Shown here: in pieces, positions 28,001-40,700 of the stretch
Layout of the letters: every line of letters begins with the position of its first letter
Position numbering within the stretch: position 1 is the stretch's first letter
From: Diplolepis rosae
Lineage: Eukaryota; Arthropoda; Insecta; Hymenoptera; Diplolepididae
Assembly (NCBI GenBank): GCA_030998225.1
Contig: JAPYXD010000700.1
Coordinates: 2,356,001 to 2,420,000, forward strand
Reading direction: 5' to 3'
DNA: 64,000 nucleotides
Notes under the pieces: model-generated
Seen by the model: the letters and a program-made list of their open reading frames with translations, nothing else
Told to the model about the DNA's origin: nothing
The model's database searches: none
Position numbers and translations under genes: made by a program

Positions 28001-31000
28001 TGAAGTTTTATTTAAACATTGAGCAATCATTTTAGTTCAGTGTTGAAGTTTGTTTGATTATTTCTAAGTTTGTTTAAACATTGAGCAATCATTTTAGTTC
28101 AGTGTTGGTTTTGTCTGATTATTACGAAGTTTTATTTAAACATTGAGCAACAATCATTTTAGTTGAGTGTTGAAGTTTGTTTGATTATTTTGAAGTTTTA
28201 TTTAAACACTGAGCAACAATCATTTTAGTTCAGTGTTGAAGTTTGTTTGATTATTTCCAAGTTTTATTTAAACATTGAGCAACAATCATTTTAGTTCAGT
28301 GTTGAAGTTTTGTTTGATTATTTTGAAGTTTTATTTAAACACTGAGCAACAATCATTTTAGTTCAGTGTTGAAGTTTGTTTGATTATTTTTAAGTTTTAT
28401 TTAAATATTGAGCAATCATTTTAGTTCAGTGTTGAAGTTTGTTTGATTATTTTGAAGTTTTATTTAAATATTGAGCAATCATTTTAGTTCAGTGTTGAAG
28501 TTTGTTTGATTATTTTGAAGTTTTATTTAAACATTGAGCAATCATTTTAGTTCAGTGTTGAAGTTTGTTTGATTATTTTGAAGTTTTATTCAAACATTGA
28601 GCAATCATTTTAGTTCAGTGTTGAAGTTTGTTTGATTATTTTGAAGTTTTATTTAAACATTGAGCAACAATAATTTTAGTTCAGTGTTGGTTCTTGTCTG
28701 ATTATTACGAAGTTTTATTTAAACATTGAGCAATCATCTTAGTTCAGTGTTGAAGTTTGTTTGATTATTTTGAAGTTTTATTTAAATACTGAGCAATCAT
28801 TTTAGTTCAGTGTTGAAGTTTGTTTGATTATTTCGAAGTTTTATTTAAACATTGAGCAACAATCATTTTAGTTCAGTGTTGAAGTTTGTTTGATTATTTT
28901 GAAGTTTTATTTAAACACTGAGCAACAATCATTTTAGTTCAGTGTTGAAGTTTGTTTGATTATTTTTAAGTTTTATTTAAATATTGAGCAATCATTTTAG
29001 TTCAGTGTTGAAGTTTGTTTGATTATTTTGAAATTTTATTTAAATATTGAGCAATCATTTTAGTTCAGTGTTGAAGTTTGTTTGATTATTTCGAAGTTTT
29101 ATTTAAACATTGAGCAACAATCATTTTAGTTCAGTGTTGAAGTTTGTTTGATTATTTTGAAGTTTTATTTAAACACTGAGCAACAATCATTTTAGTTCAG
29201 TGTTGAAGTTTGTTTGATTATTTTTAAGTTTTATTTAAATATTGAGCAATCATTTTAGTTCAGTGTTGAAGTTTGTTTGATTATTTTGAAGTTTTATTTA
29301 AACATTGAGCAATCATTTTAGTTCAGCGTTGAAGTTTGTTTGATTATTTCTAAGTTTGTTTAAACATCGAGCAATCATTTTAGTTCAGTGTTGGTTTTGT
29401 CTGATTATTACGAAGTTTTATTTAAACATTGAGCAACAATCATTTTAGTTCAGTGTTGAAGTTTGTTTGATTATTTTGAAGTTTTATTTAAACATTGAGC
29501 AATCATTTTAGTTCAGTGTTGAAGTTTGTTTGATTATTTTGAAGTTTTATTTAAACACTGAGCAACAATCATTTTAGTTCAGTGTTGAAGTTTGTTTGAT
29601 TATTTCCAAGTTTTATTTAAACATTGAGCAACAATCATTTTAGTTCAGTGTTGAAGTTTGTTTGATTATTTTGAAGTTTTATTTAAACACTGAGCAACAA
29701 TCATTTTAGTTCAGTGTTGAAGTTTGTTTGATTATTTTGAAGTTTTGTTTAAACATTGAGCAATCATTTTAGTTCAATGTTGAAGTTTGTTTGATTATTT
29801 CCAAGTTTTATTTAAACATTGAGCAATCATTTTAGTTCAGTGTTGAAGTTTGTTTGATTATTTTGAAATTTTATTTAAATATTGAGCAATCATTTTAGTT
29901 CAGTGTTGAAGTTTGTTTGATTATTTCGAAGTTTTATTTAAACATTGAGCAACAATCATTTTAGTTCAGTGTTGAAGTTTGTTTGATTATTTTGAAGTTT
30001 TATTTAAACATTGAGCAACAATCATTTTAGTTCAGTGTTGAAGTTTGTTTGATTATTTTTAAGTTTTATTTAAACATTGAGCAACAATCATTTTAGTTCA
30101 GTGTTGAAGTTTGTTTGATTATTTTGAAGTTTTATTTAAACATTGAGCAAACATTTTAGTTCAGTGTTGAAGTTTGTTTGATTATTTTGAAGTTTTATTC
30201 AAACATTGAGCAATCATTTTAGTTCAGTGTTGAAGTTTGTTTGATTATTTTGAAGTTTTATTTAAACATTGAGCAACAATAATTTTAGTTCAGTGTTGGT
30301 TCTTGTCTGATTATTACGAAGTTTTATTTAAACATTGAGCAATCATCTTAGTTCAGTGTTGAAGTTTGTTTGATTATTTTGAAGTTTTATTTAAATATTG
30401 AGCAATCATTTTAGTTCAGTGTTGAAGTTTGTTTGATTATTTCGAAGTTTTATTTAAACATTGAGCAACAATCATTTTAGTTCAGTGTTGAAGTTTGTTT
30501 GATTATTTTGAAGTTTTATTTAAACACTGAGCAACAATCATTTTAGTTCAGTGTTGAAGTTTGTTTGATTATTTTGAAATTTTATTTAAATATTGAGCAA
30601 TCATTTTAGTTCAGTGTTGAAGTTTGTTTGATTATTTCGAAGTTTTATTTAAACATTGAGCAACAATCATTTTAGTTCAGTGTTGAAGTTTGTTTGATTA
30701 TTTTGAAGTTTTATTTAAACATTGAGCAACAATAATTTTAGTTCAGTGTTGGTTCTTGTCTGATTATTACGAAGTTTTATTTAAACATTGAGCAATCATC
30801 TTAGTTCAGTGTTGAAGTTTGTTTGATTATTTTGAAGTTTTATTTAAATATTGAGCAATCATTTTAGTTCAGTGTTGAAGTTTGTTTGATTATTTTGAAG
30901 TTTTATTTAAACATTGAGCAATCATTTTAGTTCAGTGTTGAAGTTTGTTTGATTATTTCCAAGTTTTATTTAAACATTGAGCAACAATCATTTTAGTTCA

Positions 31001-33599
31001 GTGTTGAAGTTTGTTTGATTATTTTGAAGTTTTATTTAAACATTGAGCAATCATTTTAGTTCAGTGTTGAAGTTTGTTTGATTATTTTGAAGTTTTATTT
31101 AAATATTGAGCAATCATTTTAGTTCAGTGTTGAAGTTTGTTTGATTATTTTGAAGTTTTATTTAAACATTGAGCAATCATTTTAGTTCAGTGTTGAAGTT
31201 TGTTTGATTATTTTGAAGTTTTATTTAAATATTGAGCAACAATCATTTTAGTTCAGTGTTGAAGTTTGTTTGATTATTTTGAAGTTTTATTTAAACATTG
31301 AGCAATCATTTTAGTTCAGTGTTGAAGTTTGTTTGATTATTTTGAAGTTTTATTTAAATATTGAGCAATCATTTTAGTTCAGTGTTGAAGTTTGTTTGAT
31401 TATTTTGAAGTTTTATTTAAACACTGAGCAACAATCATTTTAGTTCAGTGTTGAAGTTTGTTTGATTATTTTGAAGTTTTATTCAAACATTGAGCAATCA
31501 TTTTAGTTCAGTGTTGAAGTTTGTTTGATTATTTTGAAGTTTTATTTAAACATTGAGCAACAATAATTTTAGTTCAGTGTTGGTTCTTGTCTGATTATTA
31601 CGAAGTTTTATTTAAACATTGAGCAATCATCTTAGTTCAGTGTTGAAGTATGTTTGATTATTTTGAAGTTTTATTTAAATATTGAGCAATCATTTTAGTT
31701 CAGTGTTGAAGTCTGTTTGATTATTTTGAAGTTTTATTTAAACATTGAGCAATCATTTTAGTTCAGCGTTGAAGTTTGTTTGATTATTTCTAAGTTTGTT
31801 TAAACATTGAGCAATCATTTTAGTTCAGTGTTGAAGTTTGTTTGATTACTTCCAAGTTTTATTTAAACATTGAGCAACAATCATTTTAGTTCAGTGTTGA
31901 AGTTTGTTTGATTATTTTTAAGTTTTATTTAAATATTGAGCAATCATTTTAGTTCAGTGTTGAAGTTTGTTTGATTACTTCCAAGTTTTATTTAAACATT
32001 GAGCAACAATCATTTTAGTTCAGTGTTGAAGTTTGTTTGATTATTTTGAAGTTTTATTTAAACATTGAGCAATCATTTTAGTTCAGTGTTGAAGTTTGTT
32101 TGATTATTTTGAAGTTTTATTTAAATATTGAGCAATCATTTTAGTTCAGTGTTGAAGTCTGTTTGATTATTACGAAGTTTTATTTAAACATTGAGCAATC
32201 ATCTTAGTTCAGTGTTGAAGTATGTTTGATTATTTTGAAGTTTTATTTAAATATTGAGCAATCATTTTAGTTCAGTGTTGAAGTTTGTTTGATTATTTTG
32301 AAGTTTTATTTAAACATTGAGCAATCATTTTAGTTCAGCGTTGAAGTTTGTTTGATTATTTCTAAGTTTGTTTAAACATTGAGCAATCATTTTAGTTCAG
32401 TGTTGGTTTTGTCTGATTATTACGAAGTTTTATTTAAACATTGAGCAACAATCATTTTAGTTCAGTGTTGAAGTTTGTTTGATTATTTTTAAGTTTTATT
32501 TAAATATTGAGCAATCATTTTAGTTCAGTGTTGAAGTTTGTTTGATTACTTCCAAGTTTTATTTAAACATTGAGCAACAATCATTTTAGTTCAGTGTTGA
32601 AGTTTGTTTGATTATTTTGAAGTTTTATTTAAACATTGAGCAATCATTTTAGTTCAGTGTTGAAGTTTGTTTGATTATTTTGAAGTTTTATTTAAACATT
32701 GAGCAATCATTTTAGTTCAGCGTTGAAGTTTGTTTGATTATTTCTAAGTTTGTTTAAACATTGAGCAAACATTTTAGTTCAGTGTTGGTTTTGTCTGATT
32801 ATTACGAAGTTTTATTTAAACATTGAGCAACAATCATTTTAGTTCAGTGTTGAAGTTTGTTTGATTATTTTTAAGTTTTATTTAAAGATTGAGCAATCAT
32901 TTTAGTTCAGTGTTGAAGTTTGTTTGATTATTTTGAAGTTTTATTTAAACATTGAGCAATCATTTTAGTTCAGTGTTGAAGTTTGTTTGATTATTTTGAA
33001 GTTTTATTTAAACACTGAGCAACAATCATTTTAGTTCAGTGTTGATGTTTGTTTGATTATTGCCAAGTTTTATTTAAACATTGAGCAACAATCATTTTAG
33101 TTCAGTGTTGAAGTTTGTTTGATTATTTTGAAGTTTTATTTAAACACTGAGCAACAATCATTTTAGTTCAGTGTTGAAGTTTGTTTGATTATTTTGAAGT
33201 TTTATTTAAATATTGAGCAATCATTTTAGTTCAGTGTTGGTTCTTGTCTGATTATTACGAAGTTTTATTTAAACATTGAGCAATCATCTTAGTTCAGTGT
33301 TGAAGTTTGTTTGATTATTTTGAAGTTTTATTTAATTATTGAGCAATCATTTTAGTACAGTGTTGAAGTTTGTTTGATTATTTCGAATTTTTATTTAAAC
33401 ATTGAGCAATCATCTTAGTTCAGTGTTGAAGTTTGGATGATTATTTTGAAGTTTTATTGAAATATTGAGCAATCATTTTAGTTCAGTGTTGAAGTTTGTT
33501 TGATTATTTTGAAGTTTTATTTAAACATTGAGCAACAATCATTTTAGTTCAGTGTTGAAGTTTGTTTGATTATTTTGAAGTTTTATTTAAACATTGAGC

Positions 33600-34700
33600 A
33601 ATCATTTTAGTTCAGTGTTGAAGTTTGTTTGATTATTTCTAAGTTTGTTTAAACATTGAGCAATCATTTTAGTTCAGTGTTGGTTTTGTCTGATTATTAC
33701 GAAGTTTTATTTAAACATTGAGCAACAATCATTTTAGTTGAGTGTTGAAGTTTGTTTGATTATTTTGAAGTTTTATTTAAACACTGAGCAACAATCATTT
33801 TAGTTCAGTGTTGAAGTTTGTTTGATTATTTCCAAGTTTTATTTAAACATTGAGCAACAATCATTTTAGTTCAGTGTTGAAGTTTGTTTGATTATTTTGA
33901 AGTTTTATTTAAACACTGAGCAACAATCATTTTAGTTCAGTGTTGAAGTTTGTTTGATTATTTTTAAGTTTTATTTAAATATTGAGCAATCATTTTAGTT
34001 CAGTGTTGAAGTTTGTTTGATTATTTTTAGTTTTATTTAAATATTGAGCAATCATTTTAGTTCAGTGTTGAAGTTTGTTTGATTATTTTGAAGTTTTATT
34101 TAAACATTGAGCAATCATTTTAGTTCAGTGTTGAAGTTTGTTTGATTATTTTGAAGTTTTATTCAAACATTGAGCAATCATTTTAGTTCAGTGTTGAAGT
34201 TTGTTTGATTATTTTGAAGTTTTATTTAAACATTGAGCAACAATAATTTTAGTTCAGTGTTGGTTCTTGTCTGATTATTACGAAGTTTTATTTAAACATT
34301 GAGTAATCATCTTAGTTCAGTGTTGAAGTTTGTTTGATTATTTTGAAGTTTTATTTAAATATTGAGCAATCATTTTAGTTCAGTGTTGAAGTTTGTTTGA
34401 TTATTTCGAAGTTTCATTTAAACATTGAGCAATCATCTTAGTTCAGTGTTGAAGTTTGTTTGATTATTTTGAAGTTTTATTTAAACATTGAGCAATCATT
34501 TTAGTTCAGTGTTGAAGTTTGTTTGATTATTTCCAAGTTTTATTTAAACATTGAGCAACAATCATTTTAGTTCAGTGTTGAAGTTTGTTTGATTATTTTG
34601 AAGTTTTATTTAAACATTGAGCAATCATTTTAGTTCAGTGTTGAAGTTTGTTTGATTATTTTGAAGTTTTATTTAAACATTGAACAATCATTTTAGTTCA
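33600..34700. repeat. Block of monomers duplicated near 36030-37120
   Basis: Three independent rare variants share an offset of 2424 bp: TTGAGTG replacing TTCAGTG (33738 and 36162), the two-base deletion ATTTTTAGTTTTATTT (TTAG at 34027 and 36451), and GAGTAATCATC (34301 and 36725). This is best explained by duplication of a run of about 17 or more monomers inside the array. Block limits are approximate. Confidence 0.8.
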
Positions 34701-37700
34701 GCGTTGAAGTTTGTTTGATTATTTCTAAGTTTGTTTAAACATTGAGCAATCATTTTAGTTCAGTGTTGGTTTTGTCTGATTATTACGAAGTTTTATTTAA
34801 ACATTGAGCAACAATCATTTTAGTTCAGTGTTGAAGTTTGTTTGATTATTTTGAAGTTTTATTTAAACATTGAGCAATCATTTTAGTTCAGCGTTGAAGT
34901 TTGTTTGATTATTTCTAAGTTTGTTTAAACATTGAGCAATCATTTTAGTTCAGTGTTGGTTTTGTCTGATTATTACGAAGTTTTATTTAAACATTGAGCA
35001 ACAATCATTTTAGTTCAGTGTTGAAGTTTGTTTGATTCTTTTTAAGTTTTATTTAAATATTGAGCAATCATTTTAGTTCAGTGTTGAAGTTTGTTTGATT
35101 ATTTCCAAGTTTTATTTAAACATTGAGCAATCATCTTAGTTCAGTGTTGAAGTTTGTTTGATTATTTTGAAGTTTTATTTAAATATTGAGCAACAATCAT
35201 TTTAGTTCAGTGTTGAATTTTGTTTGATTATTTCCAAGTTTTATTTAAACACTGAGCAACAATCATTTTAGTTCAGTGTTGAAGTTTGTTTGATTATTTC
35301 CAAGTTTTATTTAAACATTGAGCGACAATCATTTTAGTTCAGTGTTGAAGTTTGTTTGATTATTTTGAAGTTTTATTTAAACATTGAGCAATCATTTTAG
35401 TTCAGTGTTGAAGTTTGTTTGATTATTTTGAAGTTTTATTTAAACATTGAGCAATCATTTTAGTTCAGCGTTGAAGTTTGTTTGATTATTTCTAAGTTTG
35501 TTTAAACATTGAGCAATCATTTTAGTTCAGTGTTGGTTTTGTCTGATTATTACGAAGTTTTATTTAAACATTGAGCAACAATCATTTTAGTTCAGTGTTG
35601 AAGTTTGTTTGATTATTTTTAAGTTTTATTTAAATATTGAGCAATCATTTTATTTCAGTGTTGAAGTTTGTTTGATTATTTTGAAGTTTTATTTAAACAT
35701 TGAGCAATCATCTTAGTTCAGTGTTGAAGTTTGTTTGATTATTTTGAAGTTTTATTTAAATATTGAGCAATCATTTTAGTTCAGTGTTGAAGTTTGTTTG
35801 ATTATTTCGAAGTTTTATTTAAACATTGAGCAATCATCTTAGTTCAGTGTTGAAGTTTGTTTGATTATTTTGAAGTTTTATTTAAACATTGAGCAATCAT
35901 TTTAGTTCAGTGTTGAAGTTTGTTTGATTATTTTGAAGTTTTATTTAAACATTGAGCAACAATCATTTTAGTTCAGTGTTGAAGTTTGTTTGATTATTTT
36001 GAAGTTTTATTTAAACATTGAGCAATCATTTTAGTTCAGTGTTGAAGTTTGTTTGATTATTTCTAAGTTTGTTTAAACATTGAGCAATCATTTTAGTTCA
36101 GTGTTGGTTTTGTCTGATTATTACGAAGTTTTATTTAAACATTGAGCAACAATCATTTTAGTTGAGTGTTGAAGTTTGTTTGATTATTTTGAAGTTTTAT
36201 TTAAACACTGAGCAACAATCATTTTAGTTCAGTGTTGAAGTTTGTTTGATTATTTCCAAGTTTTATTTAAACATTGAGCAACAATCATTTTAGTTCAGTG
36301 TTGAAGTTTGTTTGATTATTTTGAAGTTTTATTTAAACACTGAGCAACAATCATTTTAGTTCAGTGTTGAAGTTTGTTTGATTATTTTTAAGTTTTATTT
36401 AAATATTGAGCAATCATTTTAGTTCAGTGTTGAAGTTTGTTTGATTATTTTTAGTTTTATTTAAATATTGAGCAATCATTTTAGTTCAGTGTTGAAGTTT
36501 GTTTGATTATTTTGAAGTTTTATTTAAACATTGAGCAATCATTTTAGTTCAGTGTTGAAGTTTGTTTGATTATTTTGAAGTTTTATTCAAACATTGAGCA
36601 ATCATTTTAGTTCAGTGTTGAAGTTTGTTTGATTATTTTGAAGTTTTATTTAAACATTGAGCAACAATAATTTTAGTTCAGTGTTGGTTCTTGTCTGATT
36701 ATTACGAAGTTTTATTTAAACATTGAGTAATCATCTTAGTTCAGTGTTGAAGTTTGTTTGATTATTTTGAAGTTTTATTTAAATATTGAGCAATCATTTT
36801 AGTTCAGTGTTGAAGTTTGTTTGATTATTTCGAAGTTTCATTTAAACATTGAGCAATCATCTTAGTTCAGTGTTGAAGTTTGTTTGATTATTTTGAAGTT
36901 TTATTTAAACATTGAGCAATCATTTTAGTTCAGTGTTGAAGTTTGTTTGATTATTTCCAAGTTTTATTTAAACATTGAGCAACAATCATTTTAGTTCAGT
37001 GTTGAAGTTTGTTTGATTATTTTGAAGTTTTATTTAAACATTGAGCAATCATTTTAGTTCAGTGTTGAAGTTTGTTTGATTATTTTGAAGTTTTATTTAA
37101 ACATTGAACAATCATTTTAGTTCAGCGTTGAAGTTTGTTTGATTATTTCTAAGTTTGTTTAAACATTGAGCAATCATTTTAGTTCAGTGTTGAAGTTTGT
37201 TTGATTATTTCGAAGTTTTATTTAAACATTGAGCAACAATCATTTTAGTTCAGTGTTGAAGTTTGTTTGATTATTTTGAAGTTTTATTTAAACATTGAGC
37301 AATCATTTTAGTTCAGCGTTGAAGTTTGTTTGATTATTTCTAAGTTTGTTTAAACATTGAGCAATCATTTTAGTTCAGTGTTGGTTTTGTCTGATTATTA
37401 CGAAGTTTTATTTAAACATTGAGCAACAATCATTTTAGTTCAGTGTTGAAGTTTGTTTGATTATTTTGAAGTTTTATTTAAACATTGAGCAATCATTTTA
37501 GTTCAGTGTTGAAGTTTGTTTGATTATTTCCAAGTTTTATTTAAACATTGAGCAACAATCATTTTAGTTCAGTGTTGAAGTTTGTTTGATTATTTTGAAG
37601 TTTTATTTAAACATTGAGCAATCATTTTAGTTCAGTGTTGAAGTTTGTTTGATTATTTTGAAGTTTTATTTAAACATTGAACAATCATTTTAGTTCAGCG

Positions 37701-40700
37701 TTGAAGTTTGTTTGATTATTTCTAAGTTTGTTTAAACATTGAGCAATCATTTTAGTTCAGTGTTGGTTTTGTCTGATTATTACGAAGTTTTATTTAAACA
37801 TTGAGCAACAATCATTTTAGTTCAGTGTTGAAGTTTGTTTGATTATTTTGAAGTTTTATTTAAACATTGAGCAATCATTTTAGTTCAGCGTTGAAGTTTG
37901 TTTGATTATTTCTAAGTTTGTTTAAACATTGAGCAATCATTTTAGTTCAGTGTTGGTTTTGTCTGATTATTACGAAGTTTTATTTAAACATTGAGCAACA
38001 ATCATTTTAGTTCAGTGTTGAAGTTTGTTTGATTCTTTTTAAGTTTTATTTAAATATTGAGCAATCATTTTAGTTCAGTGTTGAAGTTTGTTTGATTATT
38101 TCGAAGTTTATTTAAACATTGAGCAATCATCTTAGTTCAGTGTTGAAGTTTGTTTGATTATTTTGAAGTTTTATTTAAATATTGAGCAACAATCATTTTA
38201 ATTCAGTGTTGAATTTTGTTTGATTATTTCCAAGTTTTATTTAAACACTGAGCAACAATCATTTTAGTTCAGTGTTGAAGTTTGTTTGATTATTTCCAAG
38301 TTTTATTTAAACATTGAGCGACAATCATTTTAGTTCAGTGTTGAAGTTTGTTTGATTATTTTGAAGTTTTATTTAAACATTGAGCAATCATTTTAGTTCA
38401 GTGTTGAAGTTTGTTTGATTATTTTGAAGTTTTATTTAAACATTGAGCAATCATTTTAGTTCAGCGTTGAAGTTTGTTTGATTATTTCTAAGTTTGTTTA
38501 AACATTGAGCAATCATTTTAGTTCAGTGTTGGTTTTGTCTGATTATTACGAAGTTTTATTTAAACATTGAGCAACAATCATTTTAGTTCAGTGTTGAAGT
38601 TTGTTTGATTATTTTTAAGTTTTATTTAAATATTGAGCAATCATTTTATTTCAGTGTTGAAGTTTGTTTGATTATTTTGAAGTTTTATTTAAACATTGAG
38701 CAATCATCTTAGTTCAGTGTTGAAGTTTGTTTGATTATTTTGAAGTTTTATTTAAATATTGAGCAATCATTTTAGTTCAGTGTTGAAGTTTGTTTGATTA
38801 TTTCGAAGTTTTATTTAAACATTGAGCAATCATCTTAGTTCAGTGTTGAAGTTTGTTTGATTATTTTGAAGTTTTATTTAAACATTGAGCAATCATTTTA
38901 GTTCAGTGTTGAAGTTTGTTTGATTATTTCCAAGTTTTATTTAAACATTGAGCAACAATCATTTTAGTTCAGTGTTGAAGTTTGTTTGATTATTTTGAAG
39001 TTTTATTTAAACATTGAGCAATCATTTTAGTTCAGCAATGAAGTTTGTTTGATTATTTCCAAGTTTGTTTAAACATTGAGCAATCATTTTAGATCAGTGT
39101 TGAAGTTTGTTTGATTATCTCCAAGTTTTATTTAAACATTGAGCAATCATCTTAGTTCAGTGTTGAAGTTTGTTTGATTATTTTGAAGTTTTATTTAAAC
39201 ATTGAGCAATCATTTTAGTTCAGTGTTGAAGTTTGTTTGATTATCTCCAAGTTTTATTTAAACATTGAGCAACAATCATTTTAGTTCAGTGTTGAAGTTT
39301 GTTTGATTATTTTTAAGTTTTATTTAAACATTGAGCAATCATTTTATTTCAGTGTTGAAGTTTGTTTGATTATTTTGAAGTTTTATTTAAACATTGAGCA
39401 ATCATTTTAGTTCAGTGTTGAAGTTTGTTTGATTATTTTGAAGTTTTATTTAAACATTGAGCAATCATTTTAGTTCAGCATTGAAGTTTGTTTGATTATT
39501 TCTAAGTTTGTTTAAACTTTGAGCAGTCATTTTAGTTCAGTGTTGAAGTTTGTTTGATTATTTTGAAGTTTTATTTAAACATTGAGCAATCATTTTAGTT
39601 CAGTGTTGAAGTTTGTTTGATTATTTCCAAGTTTTATTTAAACATTGAGCAACAATCATTTTAGTTCAGTGTTGAAGTTTGTTTGATTATTTTGAAGTTT
39701 TATTTAAACATTGAGCAATCATTTTAGTTCAGCAATGAAGTTTGTTTGATTATTTCTAAGTTTGTTTAAACATTGAGCAATCATTTTAGTTCAATGTTGA
39801 AGTTTGTTTGATTATTTCCAAGTTTTATTTAAACATTGAGCAATCATTTTAGTTCAGTGTTGAAGTTTGTTTGATTATTCTGAAGTTTTATTTAAACATT
39901 GAGCAATCATTTTAGTTCAGCATTGAAGTTTGTTTGATTATTTTGAAGTTTTGTTTAAACATTGAGCAATCATTTTAGTTCAGTGTTGAAGTTTGTTTGA
40001 TTATTTCCAAGTTTTATTTAAATATTGAGCAATCATTTTAGTTCAGTGTTGAAGTTTGTTTGATTATTTTGAAGTTTTACTTAAACATTGAGCAATCATT
40101 TTAGTTCAGTGTTGAAGTTTGTTTGATTATTTTGAAGTTTTACTTAAACATTGAGCAATCATTTTATTTCAGTGTTGAAGTTTGTTTGATTATTTTGAAG
40201 TTTTATTCAAACATTGAGCAATCATTTTAGTTCAGTGTTGAAGTTTGTTTGATTATTTTGAAGTTTTATTTAAACACTGAGCAACAATCATTTTAGTTCA
40301 GTGTTGGTTCTTGTCTGATTATTACGAAGTTTTATTTAAACATTGAGCAATCATTTTAGTTCAGCGTTGAAGTTTGTTTGATTATTTCTAAGTTTGTTTA
40401 AACATTGAGCAATCATTTTAGTTCAGTGTTGGTTTTGTCTGATTATTACGAAGTTTTATTTAAACATTGAGCAACAATCATTTTAGTTCAGTGTTGAAGT
40501 TTGTTTGATTATTTTTAAGTTTTATTTAAACATTGAGCAATCATTTTAGTTCAGTGTTGAAGTTTGTTTGATTATTTCCAAGTTTTATTTAAACATTGAG
40601 CAACAATCATTTTAGTTCAGTGTTGAAGTTTGTTTGATTATTTTGAAGTTTTATTTAAACATTGAGCAATCATTTTAGTTCAGTGTTGAAGTTTGTTTGA